Part shown: piece after piece, positions 21,729 through 33,800 of the stretch
Layout of the letters: the number at the start of each line of letters is the position of its first letter
How positions within the stretch are numbered: position 1 is the first letter of the stretch
Source of the DNA: Gorsachius magnificus
Taxonomy: Eukaryota; Chordata; Aves; Pelecaniformes; Ardeidae
DNA: 64,000 nt
Direction: 5' to 3'
Assembly (NCBI GenBank): GCA_034008185.1
Contig: CM067082.1
Location: forward strand, 154,139,895 to 154,203,894
Notes under the pieces: model-generated
Databases searched by the model: none
What the model was told of the DNA's origin: nothing
What the model saw: only the letters and a program-made list of their open reading frames with translations
Program-made: the position numbers and the translations under genes

Positions 21729-24700
21729 AAGGCTAACACTGTTAGGCTTTGAATAGAAGAGTGTAGCAAGCGACAGCATATTTCCTTGGGAGACTGAGTT
21801 ATGAAGTACCCTGTTTTATGTGTACCGGAATTTGGGGACAATGGTACAGGAGAATGTGTGTGTTCCAGTGAGTCGGGAGTCCCAGAGTACGTCTCTGGCT
21901 GTGCTGGCCAAAGCAGGGTAAGATGATCTGGGAGCACATGCTTCCCCCTCACGGCACACACAGACTGCCCCCCAAAAGCATTAGCTTCTGCTCTGCAGCA
22001 GGTTAGACACAAAGAAGCAATTAAGGTGAAAGCAAACATACGTCTCTTTGGCCTTCCTAATTAATAAATCAAAAGCCAGGTGTACGGTGGGAAATTACAC
22101 ATAATGACCTCTTTATTTGATTTGAGAACAGACCATATTTCAAGCCTAAATGTCATTCCCTGACTCAATATCGTACCACCGGCATCCCAAACTGCTTGGT
22201 GTGCGGGGTGTCATAACCAGGCTTCCACGTTAGGAACAGTAGCAGAACATGCAAAAAAAGCAAAATTCTCCAGCAGTTGGCTGGAGCTTGTGTCAGAGGT
22301 GGCCAGAAGGAGTTTCTGATTGTTGGTAGAGAAAGCACACTCTGCTAATTATTTCTGTCAAATTACCTTAATTGTATGGTTGGATACAGAAAGCAGAGAA
22401 TTAGGAAATCCATTCTTTTGACTTGAGAAATGCTGAGATCTGAAAAGGCAGAAAACCTGGTCATCTCTTTCTGTACAGGTGGCCCTACTGATTCAGAAAT
22501 GAGATCTATAAAAGGGTTTCTAAAATAGCACTGGTAAAACTCAAAGTAGCCTTTCAGTTGATTCATGTTTTTTTTTTTTTTTCCCCTCACTCTATCCATA
22601 CAGCAGTATTTGTCCTCTGGGTTGTGCGGAGCTACTATTTTCTGATTCAAAGCATGACACAAACAATTAACATTAGCAATCATAATAATGTGCTAGCATG
22701 GTCGAAAGCTAGCTGAATTAGTTGAATCATCTGCATGGAAATAATTGCCAATGATAACTTTATTAAAGAAGCTTGGAAACCTTCTATTAATTCATGTAGT
22801 ATTCCATTAATAATGATGTTCAATTAAGACAGCTGTCCCAAAGTCTGAAAACAGTTGGCAGGCAGAAATCTGGGAGCAGTTTGCTGGAGTCCTTCTCATT
22901 CCACAACTGTTGAACAAGTAGGAAGCAGAATCACAGATAACACTTAAAAAAATATTTTTCCCCTTCAGTCTTTTCGAGGGCAGGCAAAGCTCATGGACAA
23001 GCCATAAATGGCATGGAGTGGGAAGAATACCTAACAGCAAGTTATTTCCCAGGCTCTGTCCCTGTCATAGCCTATTTGCTTTCATCCACATGGAGGCCTC
23101 CCCTGAGGTCCTCATGGTTTCCCCTGCGTGCTCACGTTCAATCACTGCATATATTCTGGTACTAATGCTTACAGATGGGAAAAACAGCTGGGGAGGTTGG
23201 CAGGGAAAATGAGCTTCTTGGTGGCAGTTGCCTGGGGAAATATATATATTCCCACAGGAAATGCAAGGGGCAGTTGCAAGGGAAGAGTGAAACCCTGGAA
23301 GAGAGCAACAGCTTTATTATGAGGACGGGGTGAAATGCTCAGGTGAAGAGGAGAAGCAGCAGCTTCTATTAGTGCTTAGGGTGTGTATAGACCCTAAACC
23401 CAAACCCATTGTGGAACCAACTGTGCTCCGCTAAGCCTTTTCCAAAGCTTCCTCCTCCTGCCTTCAAGCCAATTTTTAATCACAGGACGCAGGGCGTTCT
23501 GCCTGCTTTACACACAAAGGCTTAAAGCACTGATGTTGCTAGGGTTGGAAAGATGCGGCCAACACGACACAGAACCGGACCACAGGCAGGACAGCCCTGG
23601 GGCAGGATCAGACCGACTGCGTTCACTGTCGGTGTCTGCGCCCAGCGCTGTCTGGCAGCGTAGCATGGTGAAAAGGGATCAAAAATGGTCCTCTGCAAAC
23701 TACCCGTGAGCTTTCTGACAGTGACCATCGCGGGTAACTATAGGGCACTACATCAGCCTGCGCTTTGTTCCGAGTCAGTGTACAAAGAGAAATGTTGCCC
23801 CTAAGAACTACGTGGTTAAATATGGGCTAACTGAAACCCAGCCGGTTGATGCTCCAGTCTAAGAATTTGGTTCCAATCTTGACTGTGCAATCAGCTCTTC
23901 CACTGGAGAAAATTCCTCTGTTATTTTCACAGGAGCGACAAAGTCAGATACAGATGACTTCATTCAGTACAGCATGTGCTCGTGGTTTAGCTGGTTGAAA
24001 AAAGATTTAGGAATCTGCTCTAATTTGCTTTGCTAAACGGAGGTCAGATGTCAGTCATTTTTGTACTGAACAGGAAACGGGGCTGTAAATTATCTTTTTA
24101 GCAGGAGCTACCTTGCAGCTCAGGTTTTAGTACCCCATAACAAACTCGCTTTAGAGTAGCAGGGGCCCAGTATGTGGCTGCAGCCCTCTGGGGTTTATCT
24201 AAGACATTGCCCCGTTGACACAGGTTGTAGTGACCAGTCCAGACTGTGGAAGGCTGAATGTTATCTAAGAGTGACCATTGCAGCTGGATTGCACAAATTA
24301 GAGTCAGGACTTCAAAAGCCAAATGCTGAGAGCTGGTAGCGGGTGCTCAGGCTTACAGCTACTGTTTGGGAAATTTAAGAATGCACAGCATGTCCTCATT
24401 CATAATCCCCTTGTGGGGTTATACAAAAAATATCTGAAAGAAAATGAATTTAAATGACCAGCGAGGGAATTCAGGGGTTATGGCTTTTTGCCTTTAACAC
24501 AATTAGCAATGTTTATTAAATTATCTACCTTTGCAGACACTGTGTGGATAAACCAAGGGGGAAAGTCTGAGGCACTGATGCTGCTGTTTACACTCTCCTT
24601 GGCCTCACTTCCACCAACACATAGTGCAAAATATTGCATTATTTTTGAGTATTTGGCCAAGAATTCAGGAAAGACCATATAGGATCATTCAGAGCCTGCT

Positions 24701-26877
24701 CTTTCCAAATATCTATTCCTGTGCTTGGTCTAAATTCTTTAGCCTCATGGTGCTCACTGTGGGTGCAGAAATGTTTCCAGTGGTTCAACCTGGGCACCTC
24801 TCCCAGGAAGCTGCTGTTTCCGTAACATGCAGAGGCAGTCCGCGTGCTAGCAGGAGTGTACATGCCCCATTTGGGGGTGACACAAATCAGGGATTTTCCA
24901 CCTCTCTCATGCTTTACTCGGCAGAGTAACGTGAAACAGCAGGGTTCATCTTTTAGGTTAGGCAGAAGAGAAGGTGGCTGGGTGCTGAACAACTCCAGTG
25001 GAGTTAGTGAGGGATGTAGGTGTGCAATACCTTGGATGAAAACTGAAATTGAACCATTTAGTACTTGAATGCTTTCAGGTGAATTTGTAGTGGGTAACTA
25101 AACATCTTATCTGATTCTCCTTCCCAGAGATGACTCAGGACATGTTCTTTTTTGAATTAAATTGCACACCCGAGCATGATTAGTATCTAAACTGTAAAGA
25201 CCAAACTTTACTTTCTTCCTTTCTCTGAAACCTTGGAGGAGTTGCAAGGCTTGCTCCACTGTTCCCAAAAACATCATCATCTAAAGGAGACCAGAGCACA
25301 GACAAGTTTTAGCTGGTCAGTCAACATAAATCTAATCTTGCACAGAGCAGTTCTATTACCAGAATTTAAACAAGTTAGTGTCCATCTCCAAAAACACTGC
25401 CTCACGGCTAAAATCTTGGCAATGACAGAGATACACGACTAGGAACATATTTCAAGCACGGGATAGGAAGTGGCCTCCTGATCCTCCAAAACCCTGGTCA
25501 ATAAAGCCATTGAGTAAAAGTCCTTCATAAATTCCTGAAACGCTAGTTTAACTCAAGTTAATTTTTCCTCCGTTACGTTGCTCCTGGACTGCTCTGCTTT
25601 GTGGGCTGGAAATCATCCTCTAATATCCACTCACAAGTTTATCTGTAGAGCACCTATACCCATTTTTTCTTGCACTGACATTGTCCTTGACTGCAAGTAG
25701 CTCTTCAGTTTCTAATGTTTATCCAGCAGTGATGTATTTATAGGCAGCAATAATACTCCTTGCCAGCCTTCATATTTCTAGGCTACAATACCGCTATTTC
25801 AGATGCAGCTTATGAAACCTTCCACACTTTAAGAATATAGCTCTCTGGGCACACTTTTATTTACTGGTATTATTCCACGACTTCAGGAGGGCTTTGCTGT
25901 CCTCTGTGGGTTTTGCTCTAGGTAGGCTCTATAAAAAGAATCTAAAGAACAAGTCATACAGATATGAGATGGAAGAGGGGTGAGTAAAGGCAGAGGGAAG
26001 CAAAGACATTGGTCTAAGGATAATCAATAGGAAATGTGTTGCTGTCCATTAACCGGGTTTGTGAGATGAGATGCTTCCCACGATTCCAGGCAGTACCGGC
26101 ACTTCAGATATTTTGTATTCAACGAAGACCACCTCATTGCATATGAGCTTATTTACAGAGCTCCACTGTTTTCATTCCTGCCTTGCTTTGAGAACTTTAC
26201 TATGGACTATTACAGGGGAGGACAGAGTGCTGTCTCCAAACCTATAGCCATTGCACCCACCGAATACCTGCTCTGCAGCTACTGGTATTTATGATGAAGT
26301 TTAAAAAAATGCCGTGTGCCTGAATCACTATTTAAGGCTCTGCAATTCTAAGTGGCAGACGGAATAGACTTAACTAGGCTAGGTGGAAAGCCAGGAGGTG
26401 AAGGGGAAAATGGAGCCCTGACATGAACTGATGAATTCAGTTAGTTGATGCTCTGTCCTGGGACTTGCTCTTTTTCCCCTTGCTCCAGGACAGAAAGGTA
26501 TGTCTGGAAGGACTGCGCCTTAGATCTGGAGCCTGCTCTGCTCTAATCACATCAGATTCCGCATGACTTCTAAGTGCAAACCAGCACTGATTGTGCAGGT
26601 CACCTACCCGCTTGATCTATCCTCAGTATCTAGGCTCTGCTAGGTGTCAGATCACTTTGCTCTACGAAACCTACTCTGTATGGATGCTCTACGTGTCTTC
26701 TGACAGGTTTCTACAAGTCATTTAATGAAACTCTTCCATTCTTACTAACAGAGGCCTGCAGCAGCAGTCTCACCAATTGCACGCCAGGATGAAGATCAAG
26801 AGGCAGTTCAAAGAAGTTTGGAACAGGGGAGGATAAAGGAAAGTAGACCTTCCTCTCTTAAACGATGGGAGATGATT

Positions 26878-26950
26878 GGGGGGGAGGGGGGGAAGAAAAA
26901 AAAAGTGACTATTTCACAAAAAAAAAGTTTCAGTCTCTTGGGAGAAAAAA
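26878..26950. repeat. G-run and A-run low-complexity tract
   Basis: Seven Gs, an A and seven Gs (26878-26892) are followed by several runs of 7-9 As up to about 26950. The tract is purine-rich on the plus strand, so it is pyrimidine-rich in the CRHR2 pre-mRNA. Confidence 0.8.
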
Positions 26951-28669
26951 ATATGTGAGATTTAGGAAATCTGGCTGCAATCACGAGAAAGAAAGGGGAC
27001 ACTGACTCAGGCCTATGAAAAAAAATCAGATATTTTAAAGGGGAAATATAAAAAGGCAAATGTAGGGGCAACAGGAAAGCAAAGGTTCCCTCGAAACCTC
27101 AATGTGCTTTTGTTACCACCATACTAGCGACAAAAGATGTTATGCCAATGTTTGTGGGTTTGTTTTTTTCAGAGCTGCCTTTATCCAGCATCCTGTGCAG
27201 AAGGACATATCATTTTTAATCTTCAGCCTATCTTCCTTTCAGCACCATCCTTCTTTATTGGATTCAAAACTCAGCAGGGACTTAGATATTTCCCAGGACA
27301 AATACCTGTCTTCCTGTTACTTCTTCTTCGGTCACTACTGCACAAATAAATCATCTTCTGATTGAATCCAGTCAGGTCACTGCTGGCCATGGCCAGGACA
27401 GTGTTTAATAACAAGTCAGGAGTTTTACAAAGGGCTCTTATTCCACCTCAGAGGCTGGTATAACAGCACACTAACAAAGAAAAAGCCAGGACAAAGCAAT
27501 TGGGGTTTCTGTATTATCAGCAACAGTAAAGGAAAAATATGATTCAAAAGAAAAAAAGAAGTGGTTTAATACCTTTTTTTTTTTTTTTCCTTCAGCTTGA
27601 TGGGTATTACTGATAGCAGGATTCCTTCTATGGAAAATTCCTGCTTTACTAGTGTGAGAATGGGATTATGTGGGACAATGAGAACCATGTCAGCAGGAGC
27701 TACCTGTGCGCACATGAGGAATGGATCAAACCTTTAGTCTTAATGCGAACACACAGACTATGGGATTCACAGCAGTGCAGATGCATTTAACAATGCCCTG
27801 TGAAGTGCCCTTAGCAAGTCTCTCCAGACCCTGCGCTGGAGATCAATGCAACTCCACAGCACATTCTGTTTATGCACAAATTCCTAATTTTTCCTTCTCA
27901 GCTTATTTCTTTTTGTTTGTGTGCTTGTTTTGTTTTGTATGGTAAAGACAGAATGGCTCTTACAGTTTTAAGACCATCTACATTAGACCTTGAGGAACCA
28001 TCCTTGACTTAGATCTTTAGGAGCTATCTCAATGACTCGTTGCCATTCAGTCAGCATGCCAACAAAAATCAAGTCCTCTTCCATAAGCTGGGCTTCATTT
28101 TTTATTATTTAGGTGCTAAATGAAGTGTTTACTGGCTTATTTTTCATTGCACAGCCAAGAAAGAAGGATTGGTTCATATCTGACAGAACTGGAGAAAACA
28201 AGGCTGAATAGGCCTTCACAGTAAAAGGGAGTTCCTGGCTGAGTTCTCCTCCCTTCTCAGTTGTGTTGGGGTCTCCTGGCAACACAAACACAGATGGCAG
28301 ATGATTTCATTACTTGCTGCTACACCTGAGCTTTCTGTTCCTCAAAATATCTTTTGGAGTATGTTCCTTAGAGTTTAGGGCAGTAGAATGTTTCTACTGG
28401 CGTGGAGGGTGGATTGTGAATGGAGGACAGAGGGTTGCATCAGGAACCAAGGAAGACATGAGCTGGGGACGAGATGATATAGGATAGATTTGGAAGAATA
28501 GTGACTAGATCCAGTTCTTTCCCCTTCTAACTTAAGTATAACTGAGAACTAAGCTTCCCATCAACACAGCAGCTACCTGGACTGAGGCAGCAACATTAAC
28601 AGTGAAGCTTATCTCCAAAAGCAGAACACCCATCTCACTAGTTGGTCATCAAAGCAATACCCTTTGCTA

Positions 28670-28790
28670 TGCCAACCACATATTTAACCTGTTCTTAAAA
28701 CCTCCAGTGTGAGAGAATCCTCAGCCTTCTTAGCAGCTATGTTCCAATACAGCAGTGTGCTCCAGTCCCTTCATTCAGACAGGACTGCCT
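28670..28790 (-). mobile_element. Old CR1/LINE 3' fragment (tentative)
   Basis: TTTAACCTGTTCTTAAAACC followed by TCCAGTGTGAGAGAATCCTC and GTTCCAATACAGCAGTG resembles the reverse complement of decayed CR1 sequence (TCTTAAAAACCTCCAGTGATGGAG type). It is heavily diverged and the orientation is inferred from that resemblance. Confidence 0.45.
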
Positions 28791-30919
28791 TTGGGATTCT
28801 ATCTGCACTGACAGAGCAAAGGGAAATCAAGCTGGTGGTAGGTGAGAAGCATGAAAATACAGAGCAGTTGTAGAACTTGAGCCTTCCTGAAGGCCTCCTC
28901 TATCTTCTCTGTCAGCACGCACTCATGAAGTGAGGTAGATGGGTGGAGTAGGGGAGGAATAAGGAACTGATATATTACTACTTTGGGTCAAGATGTGGGA
29001 CTATCAGATCTAGGCTTCAGGGTCTTCTATTGCTTTTTTAGCCAGGAATTATCTAAATTGCACTGAGTTAGTAGATGCCTTCTTCCATCCAAACTAAAAT
29101 AGGAAAAAAAGCCCCAAATAATAGGACTCAGTCACCAAAACTGATTTGCCCTTGGGACACTTTGAAGAGGTAAGTGTGATGAATATGTGCATAACCTAGA
29201 ATTTGTGTAGGAGAAATCTGTAATGTAACATGAATCTGGACTGCCTTTACTGGAGCATCTTTAGAACTTCTGAATACAGGTGTAACTCTACAGACACTGA
29301 GGTAGCTCATGCTGGTTAATGCTGGCTGGACATGAGATTTTTTTTTTTTTGCATCATAAAGTGGAAATTTGAAAAGATGGACTATCTTAATCCACAGCAT
29401 GTACAAGGAAGTACTTAATTACTGCAGTCATTTTTAATGCTGAAGCTGACGACTAAATTTGAATCTTAAAGTCAAAGTTTAAATGCCAGGAGAATTTAAA
29501 ACCAACAAGCTAGGCCACTTCTGTGTTAGAAGCTGGATATATTTATACCATATTATATAATTATTTTTTCGTTATTTACTCAAGCATTTATAAAAGATTC
29601 AGCATCGAAGCAGATAATATAGTTACAATGAATAATTTGCATTCTTTATTCAGTGTAAATTAATTCAGGTCTCGAAGCTCTATGGGAATTATCATTATAT
29701 GCACAGCAAAAAGGTTGAAATGAAAGTTTAAACTGATGCACCATAAATGTTCCCGCTGAATGTTTTAAGCTTATTTTTTTTTCTTCCTATTAGCATAGAT
29801 TATTCAGTTTATAGACGCTCAGGTGGAAAAAGATTCCTGTTGCTAATAAGACCCTCTTGTTAGGAATGCTCAAGAGGAAGACTTTGTAAGGATGCTCCAC
29901 TCCAGCAAAGTAGTAATTCTTTCACTTAGGTCACTGTCAATCATTGTGTTGTAATCCTGTGAGGGGGGAGACCTCCACTTGTTTCTCCTCTGCTATTAGT
30001 ATAAGATTTTTCAAGGATTATCATTGTATAGCACTTAGTGCAGTTGATTCTAAGTTCAGGTTGAACGCTCCTAGTCAAGACAGCACAAGTAGTACTGAAA
30101 TACCAGCCAGGTAATCCAAGAAATAATACAGAAATATCCAACCAGGCCACTCCTATTAAAATATATTCATGTGATTCAGGCTGTGTACGTACAATACATA
30201 TGATGACTGATACAGCTCTACCTATTACTTTCCACAAAGTTTCCTTCCCTCCTGCCCTTTCTCTTCTCCCTGCAGCCCCAACTCTTCTTCACAGACTTTC
30301 TTTCACTGACATATCCATTTGACCTGACAATGTACCACTGAACCAGGGGAGGGAAGTGTTTCTATGCTGTTTCATTGATTTGCATTCATCATTTCATGAG
30401 CACTGGTGGGCATAAAGCTCCTCTAATGATGTTTCTCTTGTTATTTAAGAAAACTCCTAAGTTCTTTAATGGAAGAAAAATTGAAAGTAACCGAAAGCAA
30501 AATGAAAAAAAATTCATTCTATCTCCGCATTATCTGTCAGGGAATGCAAAATTCCTTATGTTATCATGCAGTGCCTTATGTAAAAGAAAACCTGCCCCCA
30601 AAACTTGCAACTCGACACACTCAAATCCCAGCTTCCCTTAATGAAGCACTCTGCGCTCACTGAATTTTTTGCTGCATCAATAAATCATGTACATTTCTCT
30701 TCCTGAATACAAATAGGCTTTAGGTCCTACGCACGGAAGCCATTGTTACAGCTCATCCAATGCACCAGTCAATGAAACCATGTATATGCTTGGGAGTGTA
30801 AAAGCCATGACCATTTTTCAAGACCATACATGACCAGGACAGTGTTATCAGAGCGCTTGAGTAACCCAGTAAGTGTCACACACCCAACCAAGTTAGAAGC
30901 ATGCAAACAGATTACTCAC

Positions 30920-31026
30920 CTCAAGCACAAGAAAAGCATAAAGGCAACTATAAGGGCCCCTACTGATATACAGTGCCCCAGGTAGTTTATGATGAGAGCA
31001 ATCTTGTAATGGAGTGCATACTTCCT
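30920..31026 (-). CDS. CRHR2: CRHR2 exon, juxtamembrane segment and TM1
   Basis: This 107-nt exon follows acceptor CTCCAG and ends at a GTGAGT donor. It reads [19 protein letters not shown], then [16 protein letters not shown], and the first two bases of an Arg codon. This is the first transmembrane helix of a CRF receptor, with the conserved NYLGHC motif. As I recall human CRHR2 (DDKQRKYDLHY), this exon would carry one more codon, a Gln, at its start. Here the CAG at that place serves as the splice acceptor, so the join reads DDK-RKY. The 5' junction is phase 0 and the 3' junction is split (AG/G), matching the next exon. Upstream intron 7.25 kb, downstream intron 15.9 kb. Confidence 0.94.
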
Positions 31027-31297
31027 CTGGAGGTAAAGAGATAACATGATTAAATCAGCATGAGTCTCTAAGCACTGACATTAAGGAACAGTTAATCAGT
31101 TTAGGAAACAGTAGTTACTTTTCTCGACCTTAAAATGATATTATAGCCCCGGGGCTGATGCCTATGTATAAGCCAAACATGCTGCCCAGGCACAGAAGTA
31201 CAGGCTTGGTTTCATTTCAGTTTTGGATTTGTCCACATTTTCTTAAAAATGCCATCAAAAAAGTTATTTTCTCACCCCTTTTTTTTCTGTAATTTCT

Positions 31298-32106
31298 TCA
31301 GGATGCCATCCAGAGGGACCTTGACATGTTTGAGATGTGGGTCTGTGTGAACCTCATGAAGTTCAACAAGGCCAAGTGCAAGGTCCTGCATGTGGGTCAG
31401 GGCAATTCCAAGCACAAATACAGGCTGGGTAGAGAATGGACTGAGAGCAGCCCTGAGGAGAAGGACCTGGGGGTATTGGTTGATGAGAAGCTCAGTATGA
31501 CCTGACCCGTATCCTGGGCTGCATCAAAAGAAGCGTGACCAGCAGGTCGAAGGAGGTTATTCTGCCCCTCTACTCTGCTCTTGTGAGACCCCACCTGGAG
31601 TGCTGTGTCCAGCTCTGGGGCCACCAACATAAGAAGGACATGGACCTGTTGGAACGAGTCCAGAGGAAGGCCGCAAAGATGATCAGAGGGATGGAACCCC
31701 TCTCCTATGAAGACAGGATGAAGGAGTTGGGCTTGTTCAGCCTGGAGAAGGCACGAGGGAGACCTTGTCACAGCCTTCTGGTACCTGAAGGGGGCCTACA
31801 AGGAAGCTGGAGAGGGACTTTTTACTAGGGCATGTAGCTACAGAACAAGGGGCAATGGCTTTAAACAGGGTAGATTTAGACTAGATATAGGGAAGAAATT
31901 GTTCACTCTGAGGGTGGTGAGGCACTGAACCAGGTTGCCCAGAGAAGCTGTGGATGCCCCCTCCCTGGAAGTGTTCAAGGCCAGGTTGGATGGGGCTTTG
32001 AGCAACCTGGTCTAGTGGAAGGTGTCCCTGACCTTGGCAGGGGGGTTGGAACTAGGTGATCTTTAAGGTTTCTTCCAACCCAAACCATTCTATGATTCTA
32101 TGATTT
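31298..32106 (+). mobile_element. CR1 LINE, 5'-truncated, plus strand
   Basis: The translation shows [45 protein letters not shown], then [67 protein letters not shown]. These are the thumb and C-terminal part of the CR1 RT frame. A segment of roughly 40 nt is missing at about 31502, where the NMSxxCALAAxKAN block should be, and stops and frameshifts follow. The 3' end has GGGGGGTTGGAACTAGGTGA followed by tandem ATTCTATG units, ending near 32106. It differs in subfamily from the 8692 copy. Confidence 0.93.
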
Positions 32107-32416
32107 CTTATTTTCATTATTATGCTATTTTAAAACTTTGTCATTTTAGGGTGACAAAGCTACCAAAGACACATCTCACAGTTTCAAAAGTTATAAAACA
32201 ATATTTTGTTAGGAAACTGCATGGTCTTAATGAGCCAGGTTATGCTACTTTTCGTACTCAAATGGTTTGGTTTTCATACAAAAATGAATCAGTTGTCAGT
32301 AAGAATAAATAATAAGACCTTTCCATACAGGCAGATTTTTCTCTGAGGTACACTCCTTGCAAGCTACAATCATTGTCTTTCAAACTGAGGGCAGAATAAA
32401 TGCAGACTGAAAGCTG

Positions 32417-32524
32417 GAATCATAGAATCATAGAATCATTTAGGTTGGAAAAGACCTTTAAGATCATCAAGTCCATCCGTTAACCTAACCCTGCCATCCC
32501 ACCACTAAACCCTGTCCCTAAGCA
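32417..32524 (-). mobile_element. CR1 3' end, 108 bp, minus strand
   Basis: GAATCATAGAATCATAGAATC and AGGTTGGAAAAGACCTTTAAG through CCACTAAACCCTGTCCCTAAG is the same 3' end as in the nested copy at 4095, and very similar to it. It is truncated after only about 108 bp. The truncated end carries a perfect 9-bp inverted repeat with the adjacent flank (32516-32537). Confidence 0.92.
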
Positions 32525-32537
32525 AATCTGCTTAGGG
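32516..32537. repeat. Perfect 9-bp inverted repeat at a CR1 5' junction
   Basis: CCCTAAGCA (32516-32524), AATC, then TGCTTAGGG (32529-32537). The left arm is CR1 sequence and the right arm is its exact reverse complement in what should be flanking DNA. Confidence 0.9.
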
Positions 32538-33658
32538 AATCTGCTGGTGTCCTTTCAGTTTTGAGAGAGCCTGATGAACTAGAGATCCTGTTGTTTTTAG
32601 CAGCAACCCAGGTATGTGGTGAAGCTTAATGTATTAGTATGTATTTCCTAGGATGCTGAGGAGATTATTGGCAGGTTCTTGATCCTGTTAACAAAAAAAT
32701 AAGTACAAAAGTGCTTCCACCTACATCAGTGAATTTAGAGATGTGACCGAAATTTGACTGTGGACTAACTGGAACATTGTTTCTTGGTGGTCTGCTGCTG
32801 GTTTCAGAGAAAAGAGAAGCCTCTTCTCTCTTTGCCTGATGCACAGGAAGAAGTAGAAAAACACTATTCAGGTAAATACTGAAGCTGGTAAAAAATTGAC
32901 AGAGGTTTGCTACTTAAAGAATAAACCACCCTGAAAATCAGATATTTATTTATTTATTAGGTTTGGCATTTGTTTCTTTTCACGATAAGCAGATCTTTTC
33001 CCACTTTGGGATGTTGTCCTCCTTCAGAAGAATGAGACCTTTGAAAAATAACCACCTAAATTTCCTCCTTTGTGATAAAAATATAAAAGTAATATCCTAC
33101 AAATGACAGTAGTTTTCTAATTTTGGTTGAACTTCCTTTGTTTCATTTTTTTCTATTAAGTTCCCTTAACGTTTCGTTCCAGTCAAAGGAATTTGTCAGT
33201 GAATGAATGTTTGGATGAAAGTACAACCAGCAGCTGTAGTTAATTTGTTCCATTGTTCTGTGAAGATAGCATCTACCAGGACTTTGCCAGAGAGCGAGCA
33301 TGCCCTCTTGGAGTCATTTTCATGATGAAATCTGACTGTATCTTCAGCACATGGAGTAATGTGCTGTTTCTGGACAGAACTCAACCATGTAAGGTATTTT
33401 TAAGTCTACTATAAAATCCCCTAAAATAAACTGCCCCATGAACAGGCCCATTTTCTCAATAGTCTTGAGGAGAAAAAAAAACAACAAAACAACCAAAACT
33501 CCACAAGATCTGAATTGCACACTGAGTTTTATTTATCCTTAAGTCACGGGGACACCTGAAGGGGAGGAAAACACACTTGAACTGATGTGCCTACCTGAAA
33601 TGCAATGTTCAGATAGTGCCCTGGTAAACTGCCTTGCTTATTTAGTTTCCCACTTAAT

Positions 33659-33800
33659 TCATAGAATCATTGATTCATAGAATATCTCAAGTTGGAAGAG
33701 ACCCATAAGCATCATCAAGCCCAACTCCCTGCTTCTTGCAGGGCTACTGAAAACTAAATCATATGACTAAAAGCGTCATCCAGAATTGCTCATGTAATGC
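33659..33800 (-). mobile_element. CR1 LINE 3' fragment, decayed, minus strand
   Basis: CATAGAATCATTGATTCATAG, CTCAAGTTGGAAGAGACCCAT and AAGCATCATCAAGCCCAACTC match the reverse complement of a CR1 3' end of a subfamily different from the 4095 copy. Similarity weakens beyond the GCATCATCAAGCCC stretch. It may extend in degraded form toward about 33900. Confidence 0.75.

Larger units (their letters stand above)
14981..30919 (-). other. CRHR2 intron between TM1 and TM2 exons (15.9 kb)
   Basis: The largest intron in the window. It holds a solo LTR (21160-21728), possible ancient repeat fragments near 19126-19290, 20148-20240 and 28670-28790, a 21-bp-period tandem duplication at 16710-16747, a G-run followed by A-runs at 26878-26950, and poly-T runs at about 22569 and 27573. 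Two AT-rich stretches (22690-22820 and 29560-29760) look like possible conserved non-coding elements. No additional exon was recognised. Confidence 0.65.
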
